In this document: piece by piece, positions 45,289-53,213 of the stretch
How positions within the stretch are numbered: the first letter of the stretch is position 1
Layout: each line of letters starts with the position of its first letter
Source of the DNA: Agreia sp. VKM Ac-1783
GTDB taxonomy: Bacteria > Actinomycetota > Actinomycetes > Actinomycetales > Microbacteriaceae
Direction of reading: 5' to 3'
Assembly (NCBI RefSeq): GCF_900177765.1
Contig: NZ_FXWI01000001.1
Location: 186,001-250,000 of the forward strand
DNA: 64,000 bases
The notes under the pieces: model-generated
Seen by the model: only the letters and a program-made list of their open reading frames with translations
The model's database searches: none
Told to the model about the DNA's origin: nothing
Position numbers and translations under genes: made by a program

Positions 45289-46247
45289 CCACCGACACTC
45301 TCGTCGACAACCGGTCGAAGCGTCAGGTCGCCCGGGCCACCCAGAAGAGCGAGAAGATGGCGCAGAAGCGCCTCACCTCGCGAGGCGCCACGATCGCGGC
45401 GATCATCATCGCCGTCATCTGGACCATCCCCACCTTCGGTCTGTTCGTCACCTCGTTCCGTCCCGGTTCAGACACGCAGTCGACCGGTTGGTGGACCGTG
45501 TTCGTGAACCCGTCGTTCACGCTCGACAACTACTCGCAGGCGCTGAACTCGGGCGGCACGGCTCTGACTCTGGGCCAGTCGTTCATCAACTCGCTCGGCA
45601 TCACGATTCCGGCCACGGTGTTCCCTCTCGTCATCGCCTCGCTGGCGGCATACGCCTTCGCGTGGATCGATTTCAAGTTCAAGAACATCGTGTTCGTCGG
45701 CGTCTTCGCGCTGCAGATCGTGCCCATCCAGATGGCGCTCGTTCCGCTGCTGAGCCTCTTCTCGAAGGGCCTCACCGTGAACGGCGTGGGTATCTTCCCG
45801 GGCTTCGAGCTGCGTGACGCAGAGCACAGCTTCGCAACGGTCTGGATCGCCCACGCGATCTTCGCCTTGCCGCTGGCCATCTTCATGCTGCACAACTTCA
45901 TCTCGGAGATTCCGGGTGAGGTGATCGAGGCCGCGCGTGTCGACGGAGCCGGACACGGACAGATCTTCTTCCGTATCGTCCTGCCCTTGGCCACGCCCGC
46001 GATCGCATCGTTCGCCATCTTCCAGTTCCTCTGGGTCTGGAACGACCTGCTCGTGGCGACGATTTTCGCGCCGTCGACATCACTGCCGCTCACCCAGACG
46101 CTCAACTCGCTGTCGGGCACCTGGGGCAACCAGTGGTTCCTGCAGTCGGCCGGTGCGTTCATCTCGATCATCGTGCCGCTCGTCGTGTTCTTCTCGCTGC
46201 AGCGCTTCTTCGTTCGAGGCCTGCTCGCCGGAGCGACGAAGGGCTAG
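45285..46247 (+). CDS. CUT1 ABC transporter permease (AglG/MalG type)
   Basis: 320 residues, six hydrophobic helices. EAA loop EVIEAARVDGAGHGQIFFRIVLP. N-terminal charged tail of about 35 residues. ATGA overlap with the upstream permease shows coupling. No ATPase gene follows: a shared ATPase (MsiK-like) elsewhere is expected. Confidence 0.92.
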   Translation: MTTDTLVDNRSKRQVARATQKSEKMAQKRLTSRGATIAAIIIAVIWTIPTFGLFVTSFRPGSDTQSTGWWTVFVNPSFTLDNYSQALNSGGTALTLGQSFINSLGITIPATVFPLVIASLAAYAFAWIDFKFKNIVFVGVFALQIVPIQMALVPLLSLFSKGLTVNGVGIFPGFELRDAEHSFATVWIAHAIFALPLAIFMLHNFISEIPGEVIEAARVDGAGHGQIFFRIVLPLATPAIASFAIFQFLWVWNDLLVATIFAPSTSLPLTQTLNSLSGTWGNQWFLQSAGAFISIIVPLVVFFSLQRFFVRGLLAGATKG

Positions 46248-46257
46248 CCATCACAGT

Positions 46258-46350
46258 GGTCCCGCTGGTCGAGTAGGCCGGCCGCGGCCGTATCGAGGTC
46301 CGAAACATGGTCTCGATACGCTCGTGCCTCGCTACTCGACCAGCGGGACC
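46258..46350. repeat. Palindromic repeat, family 2, full copy
   Basis: GGTCCCGCTGGTCGAGTAGG at one end and CGCTACTCGACCAGCGGGACC region at the other, with internal CGTATCGAGG and GGTCTCGATACG. Total 93 bp. It lies downstream of the permease gene and before the ABC exporter promoter. Confidence 0.85.
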
Positions 46351-46369
46351 CTTCTGTCTAAAGCGCAGG

Positions 46370-46375
46370 TAGGTT
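46370..46375 (+). promoter_or_regulatory. -10 hexamer (TAGGTT) of a probable leaderless promoter
   Basis: TAGGTT is 6 nt before the ATG at 46382; no ribosome site. Confidence 0.45.
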
Positions 46376-46381
46376 GAACAG

Positions 46382-48289
46382 ATGAGTATGCGAGGGGGCG
46401 GCGGGCGCCGAGGCGGCGTGAGCGCCGGTGACGTCGGTCTGCAGAAAGAACTGAACAAGAGTGCGCCGAAGATCGACCACCTTCTGAGTCGCATCCTCTC
46501 GCTCTTCTCCCCGTACCGCACTCCCATCATCGGCACGATCGTGCTCGTGCTGATCGGCGCGGGCCTCACCGTGATTCCGCCTCTTCTCACGCAGCGCGCC
46601 TTCGACGATGGGCTCTTCCCTTCGGCCGATCCGTCGACGGGCGCCGGCGGCAATACGGGCGATGCGGGATCGCTCATCCAGGGCCCCAACCTGCCGGTGC
46701 TGATCGAGATCGTCGTTCTCATGATCGTGATCTACATCGTGTCGAGCCTGCTGAGCGTCTGGCAGACCTACCTCACCGCGAAGGTCGGCAACAGTGTCAT
46801 GGGCGCGCTCCGGGTGCGACTCTTCACGCACCTCGAGGCGATGGAACTCAGCTTCTTCACGAAGACCAAGACGGGTGTCATCCAGTCGCGACTCCAGAAC
46901 GACGTGGGCGGCGTGGCCAGCGTGCTGACCAACACCATCTCGTCGATTCTCGGCAACACGGTCACGCTGATCGCGGCGGTCGTGGCCATGGTGCTGCTGA
47001 ACTGGCAGCTGACGATCGTGGCCCTCGTGCTCATGCCCATCCTGGTTCTTGCCCAGCGTCGAGTCGGCCAGGTGCGGGCCCGCATCGCCACCAAGACTCA
47101 GGAATCGCTCTCGGACATGACGGCGATCACGCAGGAGACGCTGAGCGTGTCGGGCATTCTGCTCTCGAAGAGCTTCAACCGGCAGCAGACCGAGATCGGC
47201 CGCTACGCCGACGAGAACGCCACCCAGGTGCGCCTGCAGGTGAGCCAGCAGATGAGTGGCCAGTGGTTCTTCGCCATGGTCAACATCTTCTTGTCGGCCA
47301 TTCCAGCCATCGTTTACCTCGTGGCCGGGTGGTTGCTGGTCGGCGGGGCGCCCGACATCACGGCGGGTACCATCGTGGCGTTCACGACCGTGCAGGCACG
47401 GCTTCTGTTCCCTCTTCTCGGGCTCATGCGCGTGGCCCTCGACCTGCAGACCTCGAGCGCTCTGTTCGCTCGCATCTTCGAGTACCTCGATCTGAAGCCT
47501 GCCATCGCCGACGCGCCCGATGCGCGCTCGGTCGACACGGCTCACCTCGGCCGGGTCGAGTTCGACGACGTCGTCTTCCGCTATCCGGATGCCGAGGACG
47601 ACTCTCGCCCGACGCTCAACGGGGTGTCGTTCGTCATCGAGCCCGGGCAGTTCGCGGCCTTCGTCGGCCCCTCTGGGGCGGGCAAGACGACGGTGTCGTA
47701 CCTCGTGCCGCGCTTCTACGAGGCGACCGACGGCACGGTCCGCTTCGCCGGCACCGACGTGCGCAAGCTCAGCCAGGAATCGCTCGTGGCGAACCTCGGA
47801 ATCGTGAGCCAGGAGACGTATCTCTTTCACGCCACGATCGGCGACAACCTGCGTTACGCCAAGCCGGATGCCACGCAGGCCGAGATCGAGGAGGCCGCAC
47901 GCCAGGCGAACATCCACGACCGCGTCATGAGCTTTCCCGCCGGATACGACACCGTCGTGGGGGAGCGCGGCTACCGGCTCTCTGGCGGCGAGAAGCAGCG
48001 CATCGCCATCGCGAGGGTGCTGCTGAAAGACCCCGCCGTGCTCATTCTCGACGAGGCCACCAGCGCCCTCGACACCATCTCTGAACGGGTCGTGCAAGCG
48101 GCGCTCGACACGGCATCCCGAGGCCGCACGACCATCGCGATCGCGCACCGGCTCTCGACCGTGCTCTCTGCCGACGTGATCTTCGTGATCGACAACGGTG
48201 AGGTTGTCGAACGCGGAACGCACGCCGAACTCATCGACGCCGATGGGGTCTACTCGACGCTCTACTCGCAGCAGCACGAAACGACGTAG
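46382..48289 (+). CDS. ABC exporter, fused membrane and ATPase domains
   Basis: 635 residues. Six-helix transmembrane domain (about 45-375, with a Gly/Ser-rich loop at 78-105) and a nucleotide-binding domain (about 400-630): Walker A GPSGAGKTT, Q-loop GIVSQETYLFH, signature LSGGEKQRIAIARVL, Walker B VLILDEATSALD and H-loop AIAHRLSTV. Forms a homodimer or heterodimer for export of lipids, peptides or drugs. Monocistronic; substrate unknown. Confidence 0.93.
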   Translation: MSMRGGGGRRGGVSAGDVGLQKELNKSAPKIDHLLSRILSLFSPYRTPIIGTIVLVLIGAGLTVIPPLLTQRAFDDGLFPSADPSTGAGGNTGDAGSLIQGPNLPVLIEIVVLMIVIYIVSSLLSVWQTYLTAKVGNSVMGALRVRLFTHLEAMELSFFTKTKTGVIQSRLQNDVGGVASVLTNTISSILGNTVTLIAAVVAMVLLNWQLTIVALVLMPILVLAQRRVGQVRARIATKTQESLSDMTAITQETLSVSGILLSKSFNRQQTEIGRYADENATQVRLQVSQQMSGQWFFAMVNIFLSAIPAIVYLVAGWLLVGGAPDITAGTIVAFTTVQARLLFPLLGLMRVALDLQTSSALFARIFEYLDLKPAIADAPDARSVDTAHLGRVEFDDVVFRYPDAEDDSRPTLNGVSFVIEPGQFAAFVGPSGAGKTTVSYLVPRFYEATDGTVRFAGTDVRKLSQESLVANLGIVSQETYLFHATIGDNLRYAKPDATQAEIEEAARQANIHDRVMSFPAGYDTVVGERGYRLSGGEKQRIAIARVLLKDPAVLILDEATSALDTISERVVQAALDTASRGRTTIAIAHRLSTVLSADVIFVIDNGEVVERGTHAELIDADGVYSTLYSQQHETT

Positions 48290-48328
48290 ATTCGCTCGCT
48301 CCCGGGTCTGGCCCTCGGGCGTCGGTGA

Positions 48329-48334
48329 TAGTTT
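48329..48334 (+). promoter_or_regulatory. -10 hexamer (TAGTTT) of a probable leaderless promoter
   Basis: TAGTTT is 6 nt before the GTG at 48341. Confidence 0.4.
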
Positions 48335-48340
48335 CGTGAG

Positions 48341-49705
48341 GTGAAATACGCGAATACGGTCATCGATCTGGTCGGCAACACGCCCCTCGTCAAGCTCAAC
48401 AGCGTCACCGAGGGCATCCAGGCCACGGTGCTCGCGAAGATCGAGTATCTGAACCCCGGTGGTTCGTCGAAAGACCGCATCGCGACGCGCATCATCGACG
48501 CGGCCGAGCGCGAGGGAAAGCTGAAGCCCGGCGGCACGATCGTCGAACCGACCTCGGGCAACACCGGCGTCGGCCTCGCTCTCGTGGCGCAGCAGCGCGG
48601 ATACCGTTGCGTGTTCGTGCTGCCAGACAAGGTCGGCGAAGACAAGCGCAACGTGCTCACGGCCTACGGCGCCGAGATCGTGGTGACTCCCACCTCCGTC
48701 GCACCCGAAGACCCCAACTCCTACTACTCGGTGTCCGATCGTCTCGCACGCGAGATTCCCGGCGCGTTCAAGCCGAACCAGTACTCCAACCCGAACGGGC
48801 CACTCAGTCACTACGAGACGACCGGCCCCGAGATCTGGGCCGATACCGAGGGCAAGATCACGCACTTCGTCGCGGGCGTCGGCACCGGCGGCACCATCTC
48901 GGGTGTCGGGCGCTACCTCAAGGAGGTCTCTGGCGGTGACGTCACGATCATCGGCGCCGACCCCGAGGGGTCCGTCTACTCCGGCGGCACCGGCCGCCCC
49001 TACCTGGTCGAGGGCGTCGGAGAAGACTTCTGGCCCGAGGCCTACGACGCCAGCGTGGTCGACGAGATCATCGCGGCGAGCGACGCCGAGTCGTTCGCTC
49101 TGACCCGCCGGTTGGCGCGCGAGGAGGGCCTGCTCGTCGGCGGGTCGTCCGGGCTCGCCGTGGCCGCAGCGCTCAAGGCTGCCGCCAAGCTCGGGCCTGA
49201 CGACGTCGTCGTCGTGCTGCTTCCCGACGGTGGTCGCGGCTACCTGGGCAAGATCTTCAACGACAAGTGGATGCGCAGCTACGGTTTCGCAGACGCCACC
49301 GACGAGGCCACGGTCGGCGACATCCTGAAGGCGAAGACCGGCGGGCTTCCCGCTCTCGTGCACGCGCACCCGAGCGACACCGTGCGCGACGCCATCCAGA
49401 TCATGACGAGCTACGGCGTATCGCAGGTGCCCGTGCTGTCGGCGGAGCCGCCGGTCGTCATGGGCGAGGTCACCGGTTCGCTCAACGAGCAGAGCCTGCT
49501 CGAAGAGGTCTTCTCGGGCCGGGCCGAGATGACCGACCATGTCGGGGCCTTCGCCAGCGACCCTCTGCCGCTCATCGGCATCCACGAGTCTGTGGCTTCT
49601 GCGCGACGCTTTCTCGGCAAGGCGGGCGCCCTGCTCGTGACAGACGATGGCAAGCCGGTGGCCGTGATCACCCGGCACGACCTCCTCACCTTCCTCAGCG
49701 AATAG
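48341..49705 (+). CDS. Cystathionine beta-synthase
   Basis: 454 residues. PLP lysine K44 in NPGGSSKDRIA; PTSGNTGVGLA is the phosphate- and substrate-binding loop; GTGGTISGVGRYLKE follows. A C-terminal pair of CBS domains (about 335-450) can bind adenosyl ligands and regulate activity. Condenses serine with homocysteine to cystathionine. 44 bp from metB, forming the reverse transsulfuration pair. GTG start after a TAGTTT -10. Confidence 0.92.
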   Translation: MKYANTVIDLVGNTPLVKLNSVTEGIQATVLAKIEYLNPGGSSKDRIATRIIDAAEREGKLKPGGTIVEPTSGNTGVGLALVAQQRGYRCVFVLPDKVGEDKRNVLTAYGAEIVVTPTSVAPEDPNSYYSVSDRLAREIPGAFKPNQYSNPNGPLSHYETTGPEIWADTEGKITHFVAGVGTGGTISGVGRYLKEVSGGDVTIIGADPEGSVYSGGTGRPYLVEGVGEDFWPEAYDASVVDEIIAASDAESFALTRRLAREEGLLVGGSSGLAVAAALKAAAKLGPDDVVVVLLPDGGRGYLGKIFNDKWMRSYGFADATDEATVGDILKAKTGGLPALVHAHPSDTVRDAIQIMTSYGVSQVPVLSAEPPVVMGEVTGSLNEQSLLEEVFSGRAEMTDHVGAFASDPLPLIGIHESVASARRFLGKAGALLVTDDGKPVAVITRHDLLTFLSE

Positions 49706-49749
49706 TTCGCTGGCGAATAAAACTCACCCGAAGAGACTTGACAGTAGAC

Positions 49750-50907
49750 ATGCCCCAGAAAAAGCAGCAGTTCGAGACCGTCGCCGTTCACGCCGGACAG
49801 GAGTTCGACCCGACGACCGGCGCGATCATTCCTCCGATCTACCAGACGTCGACCTTCGTACAAGACGGCATCGGCGGTTTCCGCGGCGGCTACGAGTACG
49901 CGCGCGGCGGCAACCCCACTCGCTCGTCGCTTGAGACCTTGCTCGCCGCGCTCGAGGGTGCGAAGCACGGGCTGTCGTTCTCGTCTGGCCTCGCCGCCGA
50001 AGACGCGCTGCTGCGATCCGTACTCGAGCCCGGTGACCACGTGGTGCTGGGCAACGACGTCTATGGCGGCACGCACCGTCTGATCAACCGCGTCTTCGGC
50101 CGCTGGGGCGTCGACAACGACACCGTCGAGATGATGAACCTGCAGGCGGTCGCCAAGGCGGTCATCCCGGGCAAGACCAAGATCCTCTGGCTCGAGACCC
50201 CGTCGAACCCGCTGATGAAGGTCAGCGATGTCGCCGAGCTGGCCGAGATCGGCCACGCAGCCGGAGCCCTCGTCGTGGTCGACAACACGTTCGCGTCGCC
50301 CTACCTGCAGCAGCCCCTGGCCCTCGGCGCCGATGTCGTCGTTCACTCGACCACCAAGTATTTGGGAGGGCACTCCGACGTGCTGGGTGGCGGGCTCGCA
50401 CTCGACGACGACGAGCTGCACGAGAAGGTGCGCTTTCAGCAGTTCGCGGCTGGCGCCGTGTCGGGCCCGATGGATGCCTGGCTCACCGTTCGAGGAATCA
50501 AGACTCTCGCCGTGCGCATGGAGCGCCACAGCGACAATGCCCAGAAGATCGCGGAGTACCTCGTGGGACACCCCGCCATCGAGACCGTGTTCTACCCCGG
50601 GCTCGAATCGCACCCCGGCTTCGAGCTCGCCAAGCGGCAGATGCGTCGCCCCGGTGGGATGCTCTCACTGGCCTTCAAGGCAGGCCCGAAAGCGGCCCGC
50701 AAGTTCGCCGAGTCGACGAAGCTCTTCTCTCTCGCGGAGTCGCTCGGCGGCGTCGAGTCGCTCGTGGGATACCCCACCGAGATGACACACGCCTCGGTCA
50801 GGGGAACGGCGCTCGAGGTGCCCGAGAATCTCATTCGCCTGTCGGTCGGCATCGAGGGGGCAGACGACCTGCTTGCCGACATCGAACAGGCACTGCCCAA
50901 GAAGTAG
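49750..50907 (+). CDS. metB: Cystathionine gamma-synthase/gamma-lyase
   Basis: 385 residues. PLP lysine K203 in VHSTTKYLGGHSDVLGGG; YARGGNPTR and EGAKHGLSFSSGLAAEDALL are family motifs. Both forward (O-acetyl- or O-succinyl-homoserine plus cysteine) and reverse (cystathionine to cysteine) reactions occur in this family. Pairing with CBS argues for the gamma-lyase direction; sequence cannot settle it. ATG at 49750 has only a weak ribosome site. Confidence 0.9.
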   Translation: MPQKKQQFETVAVHAGQEFDPTTGAIIPPIYQTSTFVQDGIGGFRGGYEYARGGNPTRSSLETLLAALEGAKHGLSFSSGLAAEDALLRSVLEPGDHVVLGNDVYGGTHRLINRVFGRWGVDNDTVEMMNLQAVAKAVIPGKTKILWLETPSNPLMKVSDVAELAEIGHAAGALVVVDNTFASPYLQQPLALGADVVVHSTTKYLGGHSDVLGGGLALDDDELHEKVRFQQFAAGAVSGPMDAWLTVRGIKTLAVRMERHSDNAQKIAEYLVGHPAIETVFYPGLESHPGFELAKRQMRRPGGMLSLAFKAGPKAARKFAESTKLFSLAESLGGVESLVGYPTEMTHASVRGTALEVPENLIRLSVGIEGADDLLADIEQALPKK

Positions 50908-50946
50908 CGACCTGGCAACCCCCGCTTGCGCGTCTTCGGCGCGACA

Positions 50947-50952
50947 TAGCGT
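50947..50952 (+). promoter_or_regulatory. -10 hexamer (TAGCGT) of a probable leaderless promoter
   Basis: TAGCGT is 6 nt before the ATG at 50959. Confidence 0.45.
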
Positions 50953-50958
50953 GGGGGC

Positions 50959-51198
50959 ATGAACTCATCCGACATCTCCTGGAACGACGAAGCCCGCGCC
51001 AAGATTCTCGACGACAGTGACAGGGTGTTGCGCGAGGCCGTGCTCGACCTCGGCAAGACGCTCTCCGGGCACGACTCCAACGAGGCGTACGAGCAGTTGT
51101 TCGCTCGGCTGAAAGACCGCTTCATCGATTTCGAGCCCGGTCCCGACATCCGCAAGTATGCCGACGCGATCGTGGCGGGCGAGTTCGCGGACGAATGA
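50959..51198 (+). CDS. Small acidic hypothetical protein, 79 residues
   Basis: MNSSDISWNDEARAKILDDS start; helical, net acidic, no membrane segment. Family not recognised. It lies alone between metB and the ornithine synthase-like gene, with a leaderless-type promoter. Confidence 0.65.
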   Translation: MNSSDISWNDEARAKILDDSDRVLREAVLDLGKTLSGHDSNEAYEQLFARLKDRFIDFEPGPDIRKYADAIVAGEFADE

Positions 51199-51226
51199 CA
51201 TGATCGTCGCGCGCCATCCCGTGCCC

Positions 51227-51232
51227 TAGGGT
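51227..51232 (+). promoter_or_regulatory. -10 hexamer (TAGGGT) of a probable leaderless promoter
   Basis: TAGGGT is 5 nt before the ATG at 51238. Confidence 0.4.
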
Positions 51233-51237
51233 CAGGT

Positions 51238-52407
51238 ATGAGCGAAACGACATCCACGCCCGGCCTGCTGCGCCTCGGCGTGATGGCCACGTCACGCAAG
51301 GCCGACGAACGGCGCCTTCCTCTTCACCCCGCCCACCTCGAGCGTATCGACGACGATCTGCGGGCGAACATGATCCTGGAGCGTGGCTACGGCCTGCGTT
51401 TCGGCATTCACGACTCCGAGCTCGAGCCGCTGGTCGGCTCGATGGCCACGCGCGACGAGATCATCGAGCGCGCCGACGTGGTGCTGCTGCCCAAGCCTCA
51501 GGCCTCCGACCTCGAAGAGCTGCGCGACGGCCAGGTTCTGTGGGGATGGCCGCACTGCGTGCAAGACCGGGAGATCACCCAGCTCGCCATCGACAAGCGG
51601 CTGACGCTCATCGCGTGGGAGGCCATGAACCACTGGCAGTCCGACGGGGGATTCGGGCTTCACGTGTTCCACAAGAACAACGAGCTCGCCGGTTACTGCT
51701 CGGTCATCCACTCGCTGCAGCTGTGCGGCTCGACGGGTGACTACGGTCGCCGTCTGACGGCGGTGGTGATCGGATTCGGCGCGACCGCCCGCGGGGCGGT
51801 CACCGCGCTCAATGCCCACGGCATCCACGATGTGCGGGTGCTGACCAATCGGGGGATCGCGGCTGTCGGATCGCCGATCCCGTCGGTCGACATCATCCAG
51901 TTCGAGCACAACGACTCCGCGCCCTTCGAGAGCACGGTCAATACTGAAGATGGGCCGGTGCTGCTTGCTCCATTTCTCGCCGAGAACGACATCGTCGTCA
52001 ACTGCACGCTGCAGGATCCGAATGCGCCGCTCACCTATATGCGCACCGAAGACCTGAGCATGTTCCGCGGGGGCAGCCTCATCGTCGACGTGTCGGTCGA
52101 CGAGGGCATGGGCTTCGAATGGGCGAAAGCCACCACGTTCGCCGACCCGATGTTCACGGTCGGAGACTCGACCAACTACTACGCGGTCGACCACAGCCCG
52201 TCGCTGCTGTGGAACTCGACGACCTGGGAGATCAGCGAGGCACTGATGCCCTTCCTGCGCACCGTGATGGAGGGCTCGTCGTCGTGGGCCGAGTCGGAGA
52301 CGATCCGGCGTGCCATCGAGATCGAGGGTGGGCTCGTGCGCAACGAGGCGATCCTGGAGTTCCAGAAACGTTCAACCGAATACCCCTATCCGGCGGTGCA
52401 GTCATAA
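51238..52407 (+). CDS. N5-(carboxyethyl)ornithine synthase-like dehydrogenase
   Basis: 389 residues. Related to alanine dehydrogenase/transhydrogenase: N-terminal substrate part with KADERRLPLHPAHLERI and WGWPHCVQDREITQLAIDK, then nucleotide-binding VVIGFGATARGAVTAL (about 180-195). The pattern of WEAMNHW and VDHSPSLLWNSTTWEISEAL matches N5-(carboxyethyl)ornithine synthase, which reductively couples pyruvate and ornithine. Physiological role unknown in actinobacteria. Confidence 0.78.
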   Translation: MSETTSTPGLLRLGVMATSRKADERRLPLHPAHLERIDDDLRANMILERGYGLRFGIHDSELEPLVGSMATRDEIIERADVVLLPKPQASDLEELRDGQVLWGWPHCVQDREITQLAIDKRLTLIAWEAMNHWQSDGGFGLHVFHKNNELAGYCSVIHSLQLCGSTGDYGRRLTAVVIGFGATARGAVTALNAHGIHDVRVLTNRGIAAVGSPIPSVDIIQFEHNDSAPFESTVNTEDGPVLLAPFLAENDIVVNCTLQDPNAPLTYMRTEDLSMFRGGSLIVDVSVDEGMGFEWAKATTFADPMFTVGDSTNYYAVDHSPSLLWNSTTWEISEALMPFLRTVMEGSSSWAESETIRRAIEIEGGLVRNEAILEFQKRSTEYPYPAVQS

Positions 52408-52523
52408 CCTAGCGTCGACGATGAGACCGGGGTGCGACGCGCGTGGTCCCCCGGGTGGATGTGCTCCTCCCCTCGCCCTTTCTACGGTGGAGTCATATCC
52501 CGCTCGTCACCCCGAAAGGCGCC

Positions 52524-53204
52524 ATGGAACAGCTCACCGATCTGCTCGTGGGTGCCGTCTCGTCGCCGTGGGTCCTTCTCGTCGTCTTCGCCGTCTGCAT
52601 GCTCGATGCGTTCTTCCCCCCGGTTCCGAGCGACATCGTTCTCGTCGCCGCGGTGGCCGTGGCCGTCGCGGGATCGCCGGCGCTGCTCGTTCCGCTCGTG
52701 CTGGTCGCGGCGGTGGGCGCGATCGTCGGCGACAACATCGTGTTCGAGATCGGCCGCCGGGTGGGCACGACGAGATACCGGTGGATGCGCAGCCGCCCGA
52801 TGCGCGCTGCAATCACGGGCGCATCGACGCAGCTGCGGGTGCGGCCGGCGAGTCTCATCATCACGGGCCGGTACATTCCGGTGGGCCGCATCGCCGTGAA
52901 CCTCACTGCGGGGAGCGTCGGTCTCTCGCGTCGGACGTTCGTGCCGCTCAGCATCGTCGCCGGCGTCTCCTGGTCGCTCTACATGTTCGTGGTCGCGCTC
53001 ATCGCGTCGACGTGGATCCAGGACAACCCTCTTCTCTCCGCGTTGATCGCCGCCGTCTCGGCGGTCCTGCTCGGCCTCCTCGTCGACCGCGTGATGGCTC
53101 GGGCGGCCCGGCGGGCGGCGACGAAACAGGATGCGCGAGCGCCCGAAGTAGCCGGTCTGCCGCCCGCAGCATCCGGTGATTTCGCTGTCAGCACCCCGTT
53201 GTAG
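52524..53204 (+). CDS. DedA-family membrane protein
   Basis: 226 residues, four to five helices. MLDAFFPPVPSDIVL is the conserved amphipathic E/D-x-x-x-P segment and IITGRYIPVGRIAVNLTAG the R-x-x-P-x-x-R loop. DedA proteins scramble or flip undecaprenyl phosphate or phospholipids. ATG at 52524 with AAAGG. The last codons overlap the promoter of the S9 peptidase gene. Confidence 0.88.
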   Translation: MEQLTDLLVGAVSSPWVLLVVFAVCMLDAFFPPVPSDIVLVAAVAVAVAGSPALLVPLVLVAAVGAIVGDNIVFEIGRRVGTTRYRWMRSRPMRAAITGASTQLRVRPASLIITGRYIPVGRIAVNLTAGSVGLSRRTFVPLSIVAGVSWSLYMFVVALIASTWIQDNPLLSALIAAVSAVLLGLLVDRVMARAARRAATKQDARAPEVAGLPPAASGDFAVSTPL

Positions 53205-53207
53205 CGT
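53202..53207 (+). promoter_or_regulatory. -10 hexamer (TAGCGT) of a probable leaderless promoter
   Basis: TAGCGT is 6 nt before the ATG at 53214 and shares its TAG with the DedA stop codon. Confidence 0.45.
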
Positions 53208-53213
53208 GGACGC

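Noticed and set aside
46358-49678. 1106-codon minus-strand ORF opposite the ABC exporter and cystathionine beta-synthase genes
   Set aside because: It spans two well-recognised opposite genes and their gap, and has no recognisable domain; it is an antisense frame.
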